Assembly: GCA_025966295.1 (NCBI GenBank)
Contig: JAOPVD010000267.1
Span: 1 to 15,655 of the forward strand
Direction: 5' to 3'
Origin: Frankiales bacterium
GTDB taxonomy: Bacteria > Actinomycetota > Actinomycetes > Mycobacteriales > SCTD01
DNA length: 15,655 nucleotides
The notes beneath the pieces were generated by a model. It was not told where the DNA came from. It ran no database searches and was given only the letters and a program-made list of their open reading frames with translations. The position numbers and the translations under genes are program-made. This document shows positions 15,101-15,655 of the stretch, piece after piece (the first letter of the stretch is position 1; each line of letters begins with the position of its first letter).

Positions 15101-15655
15101 ATGACCACGGTCCCTCGGCCCCGTGACGTCCCCAGTTCGACCTTCGCGGACGTCTTGCGCCAGAGCTACGAGCAGTTCGCGACCTCAACCGCGATCGTCG
15201 GCGTGGAGGGTCCGGTCACCTACAGCGAGCTCGGGAAACGGGCGCTGCGCGTGGCAGCGTCCCTACGCAAGCGCGGCCTGGTCCAGGGTGATCGCGTCGT
15301 GCTGCTCACGGCGAACCGACCGGAGTTCTTCGAGGTCGAGCATGCCGCCCTGATGGGCGGCTTCGTCCGGGTGGCGCTGAGTCCGCGGCTGCATCCCAAG
15401 GAGGTCGCGCACATCATTCGCGACGCCGGGGCGAGCGCCCTGTTCGTCGAACCGGAGTGGGAGAGCAAGCTCCCGGAGGTCCTCAGCAACTGTCCCGAGA
15501 TCGCCGTCGCCGTGGGGTTCGGCGATTCCCCCGCTGCGCCGGCGCAGCATCTTTCCTATCGTGAGCTGCTCGCCGAGTCGCCCGACGCCGAGCCGGTGCC
15601 CTACGTCGTGGCACCGGACGACCTTGCTGCACTGATCTACACCTCGGGCACCACC
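15101..15655 (+). CDS. AMP-dependent acyl-CoA synthetase/ligase, N-terminal part, cut by window edge
   Basis: The first 185 codons of an ANL-superfamily ligase are visible. FADVLRQSYEQFATSTAIVG, TYSELGKRALRVAASLRKRG, GDRVVLLTANRPEFFEVEHA and ALMGGFVRVALSPRLHPKEV follow the usual order of class I acyl-CoA synthetases, and the window ends exactly in the P-loop motif LIYTSGTT (178-185). It belongs to a different branch from the PaaK-like ligase at 7108-8475, so the cluster encodes two acid-activating enzymes. The ATG at 15101 is the first methionine before the conserved region; GTG 15092 is an in-frame alternative and neither has a strong Shine-Dalgarno. The 75-bp gap before it shows no clear promoter, so it is probably the next gene of the same operon. 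Fatty acid, aromatic acid or cyclic acid substrates are all possible. Confidence 0.88.
   Translation, partial: MTTVPRPRDVPSSTFADVLRQSYEQFATSTAIVGVEGPVTYSELGKRALRVAASLRKRGLVQGDRVVLLTANRPEFFEVEHAALMGGFVRVALSPRLHPKEVAHIIRDAGASALFVEPEWESKLPEVLSNCPEIAVAVGFGDSPAAPAQHLSYRELLAESPDAEPVPYVVAPDDLAALIYTSGTT

Overview
The window is very GC-rich, almost all codons end in G or C, and start codons are often GTG. Together with a DUF222/13E12-type gene and a MoaD-like/Asp-box propeller pair, this points to a high-GC actinomycete. Geodermatophilaceae, Nocardioidaceae or a relative is a guess. I see no tRNA, rRNA, transposase, integrase or CRISPR array.

Left part (1-4281). A DUF222-type (13E12 repeat/HNH endonuclease family) gene runs leftwards off the window edge, with a possible LexA/SOS-like box in its leader. 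Upstream of it, on the same strand, is a two-gene unit: a seven-bladed-looking Asp-box (BNR) beta-propeller followed, with an ATGA overlap, by a small MoaD/ThiS-like beta-grasp protein ending in Gly-Gly. A sugar-porter MFS transporter is divergent from this unit across 135 bp.

Right part (4559-15655, running off the edge). This is one tightly packed plus-strand gene cluster. Its order is TetR regulator; LivF-like ATPase; lipoprotein solute-binding protein; PaaK-like acyl/aryl-CoA ligase; acyl-CoA dehydrogenase; enoyl-CoA hydratase; LivH-like and LivM-like permeases; LivG-like ATPase; PaaG/ECI-like crotonase; LLM flavin/F420 oxidoreductase; and a second AMP-dependent acyl-CoA synthetase (partial). 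Most junctions overlap by 1-8 bases, so translation is probably coupled. A perfect 20-bp palindrome lies 63 bp before the TetR start and is the likely operator.

Reading the cluster as a whole (inference): a branched-chain-amino-acid-type ABC importer (HAAT family) takes up an organic acid. The PaaK-like ligase makes its CoA thioester. The dehydrogenase, hydratase and isomerase then carry out beta-oxidation-like steps, and the LLM oxidoreductase and second ligase may handle an oxygenation or a later acid intermediate. The TetR protein resembles acyl-CoA-sensing regulators, so a CoA intermediate is the likely inducer. The substrate cannot be read from the sequence; aromatic, phenylalkanoic, alicyclic or terpenoid acids are all possible. 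The head of the cluster has visibly more A/T-ending codons than the genes to its left, which fits an accessory catabolic island.
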